From the NCBI GenBank assembly GCA_020746875.1, contig JAGTJL010000002.1, positions 3,844,001-3,908,000 of the forward strand: a stretch of 64,000 nt of DNA, in the 5' to 3' direction. Positions 57,501 through 64,000 of this stretch are shown here, one piece after another. The DNA comes from Rhexocercosporidium sp. MPI-PUGE-AT-0058. Its lineage: Eukaryota; Ascomycota; Leotiomycetes; Helotiales. The translations under genes were made by a program, and so were the position numbers. Each line of letters opens with the position of its first letter. The first letter of the stretch is position 1. Under the pieces are notes generated by a model. It was not told the DNA's origin and ran no database searches. It saw only the letters and a list, made by a program, of their open reading frames with translations.

Positions 57501-59640
57501 TAATATGTAATTAGTAGGAGTTGTAATTAAATACGTATGGTTTTTTTAAGCTTTAGGAAATATATAAACTCTTTATTATATAAAATTCCTAATAAATTAC
57601 TTGAGAGCTTTTATAATAAAAAGTCAATAAAATCCATTTCGTTTAATAAGTTCGGTTATAAGAAGTTCGGTGTAATAGTTATAGTATATATATATATATA
57701 TATATCTTGGCTTTTATTACTTTTCTTTAGAATTTGTCTTGATTTTGCGTTTTTTATATTTTAATTTAATAAGTATTGATTCGTTTAACTTCTTTTATTA
57801 TATTATAAGTATATCTCGGTAAGCTTTTTGCTTATTTTTATTAACTTGGACGAGTTTATATTAATTTTTAATATAATTTTTTTTATTATGTTCGATTCGT
57901 TTAGCGTTTTTTTTTTAAAGAGTAATAATAAAGAATTTAAGATTATTAGCGATATTCGCATTATTAAGCTAAAAAGAGGTTATAAGAATAAAGTACGTAC
58001 CACGCTTATTAAATCTGGGAAAGCTACTGCCGGTCCGAACTTCGCTAATATTAATACGTATTTCGGTTTTTACGAAAGAGAAGTTATCGAGGCTTATTTC
58101 AAAAAAGTCGGCAGAAGAAGGGGTCGAGTTTATTACAGCGCGGCTAATTAGGCTGCTATCGCTAAGCGTTTTAATTTAAATAATAATCTTAAGTTATTAA
58201 GCTAAACGAAACTTATAAACGTTATTCGAAAGCGGATTAAAGAAGACGCGCTTTTAAGTATAGGATTTAGAGTTATTAAGTTATATCCGGAGAATCTTAA
58301 AAGTATCGAAAGCAGTTTAAGAGCTAGGATTAATATTAAAGCTTTAAAAGTTAAGATTAATAATAAGGTAGAAGATTTACGTACTTAAAGTAAAGATTTA
58401 GAAGTTAAGGCTCGGCAGGAGAACGGTAAAGCTGAAGTTGCTTATAAGTAAAGTATAATTATTATTCCACGGATCTTTTATATGCGACTTATTAACGTAG
58501 CTGTTTTATATTCGTTAATACTCGTCGGGCTTAAAATAATATTAATTTATATTTTTATTTTTTTATATTTATTCTTTTATTCTTTATTTATTAAAATATA
58601 TTAAGCTTTATATTACGGCTTAGTTTTTTTAATAATATTGAATTTTTAAAAGCGTAACTTTTATTCTACGACGTATAATAATAATAATATTAAATATTAA
58701 TAATAATATTAAATATCAATTTTTAATTAACTTCGAGCTTATATATATATAATATTAAATACTTCGGTTATATAAAATCAGTACGACTTATATAATATAT
58801 CGCTCGTAAGGTGTTTCGTCGTTTGGTATTGGGGCTTAATATTATTGGCAAGGTTACGTAAGAGCGGGTAGCAGGCGCGAACGCGAACGGTATTAGGGCT
58901 TAATACCGAGAGTTTTATTTTATATAATGCGTTTAATATAAACGATTAACGCTTTATAAATATCTTGCTTAAATTAAAAGATTTAATTTAAGTAAATGTT
59001 ATATTTTAAGTATTTATTTGCTTATATAATAAGTGCTGTAAGGCAGTTTAACTCCGCGCGTTCAGTAAGTATTTACGCGTTTAATATTAGATTCTATTAC
59101 GTAACCGCGAACGAGTGCAAGAGTATATTAAGGAATTCGGTTGAGATTATGATTTTTCGACGATTTAATTACTTAAAGACGGGTCTAGATTATAGCTAAT
59201 TATTTTAGTAATCGATGAATGCTAATACTGGATATACTTATTTAAATTTAATAATCGGAAAAGTATGAAAGTATATAAGAATAATAAGTATAAGTAGTAA
59301 AAAATAAGCGATAATAAATTATTTCAGAAGGTCCGATTATAATTATAGTTTTAAGATTATTAATAGCAGTATTAAGTAATAAATAAGAATAAGAAAGAAG
59401 ATAATTATACGAACGTTAAGATTAAAAAAGAAGAGAATATAAGTAAATTAAGTTTAAGAGATAACGGGAGTATTATTAATATTAGTACTAATGTAAGAAA
59501 TAATAAAGTCGAGGAGATTAGCGTAAGTGAATTTAAGGATGAAGAAAGAGAAGGAGAAATTAGGAATAAGGTTATTGAAAAGGTCGTTAATAAAAGTATT
59601 AAAGTAATTATTGATAATTAAATTAAGAAAGAAGTAATTA
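57501..59640 (+). repeat. AT-rich RIP block with short open frames
   Basis: Frames at 57537-57764 and 57828-58151 are open but low-complexity (Phe/Ile/Tyr-rich, then Lys/Arg-rich). The second continues past its stop in the same frame as a Lys/Glu-rich relic to about 58540, so it is probably part of an old mobile-element gene. I see no gene that would be functional. Confidence 0.4.
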
Positions 59641-61557
59641 ATAATGAAGGTGTCGTATAAGCACGGGCAGCTGCTCTCTTGGCACTGCACGTGACCTAAT
59701 TAGGTTCTGCTACTGTAAACCGCCTTCAGGAGAACAACTGTCTTCTCCTGATTCAGAGAGCTTTGAGAACAATAATTAATCACTTCAATTCAATAATAAT
59801 TGCTTATAATACTTTGATCTACTTTTATACTACAGTTATAAGCCCCGTTGACGAAGCTATTAAGTTAATATTCTTCCCTCTGTGCGCTATTAATTTAAAT
59901 AAAGCCTATAAAGTAAGTTTATAAGTAAAGAGTATCTGCTATACGTTGCAGAATTTTCCACCTTATTATAAAGTATAATTCACACCGCTGTTTTCCATCA
60001 ACTTTTTTATTCCACTCTAGACAAGTATAAAAGCCGAGCAACTAAACTCTCCAGTCCTTCCTCCATCGAATACTCGGAGCTCACGAGAGCAACTCCTTCG
60101 CTATAATAAACTCAACTTCAGCTTCTTCTTCAAACAATCGAACTCCTTTTAATTACGACAAGCGCACTTAGACTCCTTAGTATCAGGCGTTTAAATCCTT
60201 TTATATCTTTTATAAGATATAAAATTCGGTAAACCCTGCGTTGCTAATTGCTCCTAACCTTCTCGACGCCGAACCAAAACCCTTATCGCTAAACGATTTA
60301 AAAGTGTAATAGAATAAAGAAGCTATTAAGCATAATTTCCAGGCTCAGGCGAAGTAAAACGAAAATGCTCGCGACCTTACAAAGAAAAGCCTTAAGCCGA
60401 GCGCATTACCACCGGCAAAGGCTATAATTAAGAATATAACTTCAATACATACTGCTCTTATAAAGGAACACGTAAGGAAGCTCGTATAATAGACAGAAAA
60501 GGCTCGAGCTTATAAAGCAGCTTATAAGTGGATTCAGGAGACAATTGATCCTTCTATTTATTAAAGAGCAATTAAGGAATACGAGAACGAGTAAGCTCGT
60601 ATAGAAAAGGAGCAATTAACCGAGATAATAAACGGAGACCTTTAATTAAAATCATGGATTCTTCAGTTGCTCTTCCGGATCCTTAAGAGAGATTACGCCC
60701 CTTCGGAAACAAGTGCTCGCACGCTAATATAATTTACTTATAAGAAGAAGCTCGCTGTTATTAAAGTAAGGCGAGTTAATCTTAAGGAGTAGCTCTAAGA
60801 ATAAAGAGCGGCTTATTAAGATATTCTCTTATACGACTTACCGGACGTTAAAGGACCGCTAGCAGTGCTTGATTTTATTAAAGCGGTGTAAGAAAAGCTC
60901 GCACCGGAATAGGCGCGCGAACGGCATTCTGAATTACTAAGAGATAATACTCTCGGGGTAATAAATCAGTATTCTTTACTTGATTACGTTAATTAATTAT
61001 CTATTCTCAATAAGGAATCACTTATAGCCTCTGGATAATAAAAGATAATAAGCTTATATGCCATTCTTAAAAGAAGATCAGATGCTCCCGCAATTCCGTC
61101 GGTTTAACGAAACCAATCGCCAAATACGCGAGCAAATACCTGCCCGTGCAAGCATCGCTTTTACCGCTATAAGATTATCAATTATCACAGACTTCGGTAT
61201 TATTACGACGGCTCGACGGCGAGCAACCTCAGGAACTTACTATTAATAAAGGAAATTAAGAAGACTCGACTCCGATTAAAAAGCGACTTCTTTAACCTTC
61301 GCTGAGAAATTGCCAAACTCAGCGGGAATATACTATTAGTAACGCAACTAGCTTCCGGATTATCTTCTGATAATTCCTTTTCTACTCAAGCACTAGCAGC
61401 TCTTATAGCTTTAAGATCAGCTGCTTTAGCAAAAGCAAGATACCCTAGAAATATTCAGACTTGCCTTATAAGCCCTGAATTTCTCGACGAAACTCTCGCT
61501 GCTACGGGGGTATACGCTATTATAAATATAGATCGTCATCCGCTCGTAAAGAGCACC

Positions 61558-61827
61558 TTGCTCGATAACGGAGCTGCTATTCATTTAGTAAATTCAGAAG
61601 CTCTCCTTGTCCCCGGAAGCTTTATTAAATCCACTACGGACGACAGCGTTAAAGCCGGAACGTCAAGCCTAATAATTAAAAGCCGCGGTACTCGAATCTT
61701 TAAAAGTGCTCTTTACGGCCCTAACGGACCGAATATAAGCGATTTAACCCTCTCGAACGTCGCTATTATTAAAAGCTTTAATATTAATATCATTTCAGAA
61801 GCTCGCCTTTTGCAAGCAGAAGTTTAG
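61558..61827 (+). pseudogene. Copia protease-domain fragment
   Basis: An open 89-codon piece of the Copia polyprotein containing the aspartic protease active-site region and the following beta-strands (TRIFKSALYGPNGPNISDLT). The catalytic Asp is present, and the Ser/Thr that normally follows it is Asn. It is flanked by stops in the same frame on both sides, so it is not a separate gene. Confidence 0.6.
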
Positions 61828-63252
61828 TATAATAGTTTAGATTGCATTTTACGCACGGGAACAGCTGAAGACAGTCTAGTTTTGAAGCAATTACAGCGAT
61901 AATTTAATTTAGCTTTCTTTGAATATAAGCTTTTCAATTATTTTTCGGTTTCTCCAACTGCTCGCCGCATTTTAACTCGCCTAAATCATAGCTTTCTAAT
62001 GTTTTTAACGCTAAAAAGGAGCATCCGCTAAAGTTTTCAGTCGAGCAAACGATATTTGAAGCTACGAGTCGACGAAGCCTACTTATAGCATCTGCGCGCA
62101 GGTCACCTAGGAAAGGAAGCTTTAGAAAACCTAGTGAAAAATACGCGTAACGTCGAGATTCAAAGTTTAACTCGGTTAGAATGCGAGCATTATATAGTAG
62201 CTACAGTACAATAAGTGATAAGTCGTCGTTAATCAGAGAAAGCAGTTACCCGTCCTTTTTACCGCATTTCTTAAGATTTATTCGATTTTCCAGTAAGGTT
62301 TAACGGGAACAGCTAGCTTTTATTAATTAAGAACGAATATAATAAGAAATTTTACGAGCGGCTTTTGAAAACTAAAAGATTAATCGCCGTCTTAAATACT
62401 CTTAAACCGTTTGAAGCGTGGACGAGACGCTAATTCGGGCTCTCGGTTTGCAAAATACGCCAAGATAACGACACCTTAGTTATAAGGATCAATAGATCAA
62501 CTGAATATGAAAAGTAGTATAAAGAAAATAGTATTAATATTGAATCTACCCCCTCATATATACACTAACCTAATAGAAGAGCTAAGCGCGCAGGCAAAGA
62601 AATAATCGATAAATCGATTAAGATGCGCCTCTTCGCTAATTTACCCCGGGCTCTTTAGACGGAATTAGTAATGGCGGCAATTGTTCTTTATAATATGAGT
62701 TCATCTGCTCGCAAAGGCTTCAAGAGTCTTAACGAAGTATTCTAAGCTTGGTTTAAGTAGTATTTTCGGTATTACGACCCCAAGCTCACGCTGAAGCTGA
62801 TAACCGATTTACGGCTTGATTGAAGCAACTTATATGCGTACGGCTATAGAGCCTACCTTATGATTAAAGACCGAGAAGCTCTCCGCTAAAAGAAAGCTTT
62901 TAAAATCAACTCGCGAGCGTACCTTAATTATTTAGTTAAATACGTCTCATTTAATATTTATAAGATCTGGGTGCCTTAATTATAATATATAATAATAACT
63001 CGGAATATTACTTTTAACGAAACTCTCTTTTATTCAAGTTCTTTAAATATAAAAAAAGCGGTCGGCCAGCCGCGCTTAATATTAAAAGATCTTACGGAAA
63101 TACTAAAAGAAGAAGAAGAAGATCAAGACGCTAATTTTATTATAATCAACCGATTGAGCGCACTTAATACACTAGAATCAAAAACACCGTCTATTACTCC
63201 GAACGGAGAATAACTGAGCGAAGCAATAAGCGCTATAAAAGTCGACGAGCCT

Positions 63253-63495
63253 ATGAGCTCGGAGGTATTAAAACCTTTAGTTAAGCTTTTAAGCTCGAGG
63301 GTGGAGCTATCTGCTTCCTTTTTAGCTGAGTTAATAGAAGTAAATACGCCACTTCCAGCTAATTCAACAGCCTTTGATTCTATTCAGCCGCTCGTTAACA
63401 AGAACTCGGGAGTAATTCAGCTAAGAAAAAGTATTAGACTTCTTATTCACGAGCACCTTAATCAGGTTTCAAAACGAGCCGATATTTCAAAATAA
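63253..63495 (+). pseudogene. Copia integrase-RT linker fragment
   Basis: An open 80-codon part of the same polyprotein, Leu/Ser-rich, ending KRADISK before a stop, with frame continuity on both sides. It carries no separate function. Confidence 0.5.
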
Positions 63496-64000
63496 TTAAC
63501 GTCTGAAAGCGCAATTAAGAAAAGTATCTTACGTAATATATCAAACTTCCAGAGTAATATAGGCCCTAAGCGGAAGTCGATATTACAAATTATAATTTAT
63601 TTTAGAAAGCTATACGACCGAGAGCGCGGTCTTAAGCGTCGGGAAGCACTTAAAGAAAGTATCGGCCTTAAGCAATTAAAAGCTCTGCTTCAAGCAACTA
63701 AATACAAGGAGCATCCGCAATCATCGGAATCAGAAGAAGACAAAGAGTCAGGTTTACGCTTATTACTCCCGGCTTTAACTGAATCAAATTCCGGCTTATC
63801 TAAACCTCTTAAGAGGAAAAAAGTAAAAGACCGAGTAATTAATAAAAATCGAAAAACTCGAGTTAATAATAAAGTAACAAAACCGAATCAAAGCGTCTAT
63901 ATAGCAACTGTTAAAGAACTAATTACGGAATTATTATAACCGTTAAGCAACCGCGAGCACTTAAAGGATTTTCTAAGGACTTTCTAGCCTAATCAAGAAC

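Larger units (their letters stand above)
59641..64000 (+). mobile_element. Copia-type LTR retrotransposon, moderately RIP-mutated, truncated by the window
   Basis: A probable LTR or leader lies at about 59680-60060. Next comes a Gag-like region (60180-61050, Lys/Glu-rich with many stops). The protease segment LLDNGAAIHLVNS is at 61558-61600, where the expected DSG/DTG triad reads DNG. The GAG-pre-integrase block reads RAGHLGKEALENLVKNT at about 62095-62145. The integrase core follows, with LFDFP near 62280 and later ERAGKEIIDKSIKMRL-like sequence near 62590-62630. The integrase end NIYKIWVP is at about 62954-62978. The Ser/Glu-rich linker before the reverse transcriptase runs to the window end. 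CA and TG are less depleted than in the AT blocks, so this copy is younger or only lightly mutated. The polymerase region is not in the window. Confidence 0.75.

Noticed and set aside
57828..58151. 107-codon frame in an AT-rich block
   Set aside because: Low-complexity N-terminus, and the same frame goes on as a relic after the stop; probably part of a dead element, not a gene.
1..64000. rRNA, tRNA, CRISPR arrays and phage-type systems
   Set aside because: No cloverleaf, rRNA core or regularly spaced direct-repeat array was seen; the sequence is clearly fungal nuclear DNA.

Overview
The window looks like a chromosome segment of a filamentous ascomycete (Pezizomycotina). Genes are interrupted by short introns with GTAnGT-type donors and CTAAC-like branch sites. 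The protein families are typical of these fungi: a HET-domain protein, a Zn2Cys6 regulator, a fungal AAA ATPase, a PhyH dioxygenase and DUF3435. Long AT-rich blocks are nearly empty of CpA and TpG while CpG is kept (the first 60 bases contain no CA and no TG). That is the signature of repeat-induced point mutation (RIP) acting on CpA. The genus cannot be fixed from the sequence; a two-speed genome of the Leptosphaeria/Venturia type would fit.

Layout: (1) 1-8.15 kb is RIP-mutated transposon sequence: a Copia integrase relic, LTR-like ends and an almost complete pogo/Fot-like DNA transposon with about 92-bp inverted repeats (4935-7360). (2) 8.15-10.09 kb is a small gene island with one three-exon gene encoding a duplicated-domain protein with a metallothionein-like tail. 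(3) 10.09-13.3 kb is RIP-mutated. (4) 13.3-22.3 kb is an island with a PhyH-type Fe(II)/2-oxoglutarate dioxygenase and a Zn2Cys6 regulator arranged tail to tail, then a gene-poor 3 kb, then a multi-exon RNase H-like gene that appears one base out of frame. (5) 22.7-25.3 kb holds a short TIR element and a RIP-killed piggyBac transposase. (6) 25.6-30.2 kb is an island with an ankyrin-repeat protein, an unknown protein, a 155-bp tandem repeat and a C2H2 zinc-finger gene. (7) 30.2-36.6 kb holds an unidentified RIP block and a degenerate DUF3435 gene (the family of Starship-type tyrosine recombinases). (8) 37.0-47.5 kb is an island of self-recognition or ATPase-type genes: a HET-domain gene broken by one in-frame TAG, an AAA ATPase with a DUF7025-like N-terminus, a MITE, and a STAND-like protein without a P-loop. 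(9) 47.6-64 kb is RIP-mutated: a RecQ-type (telomere-linked-helicase-like) helicase with all its motifs mutated, a long unidentified block, and a less-mutated Copia element that runs off the window.

No rRNA, tRNA or CRISPR array was seen. Exon models were built by eye from splice consensus and frame arithmetic. Several close exactly in frame: 8933-9942, 14338-15421, 15697-17288 and 44740-46438. Domain names rest on recognition of motifs, not on searches.
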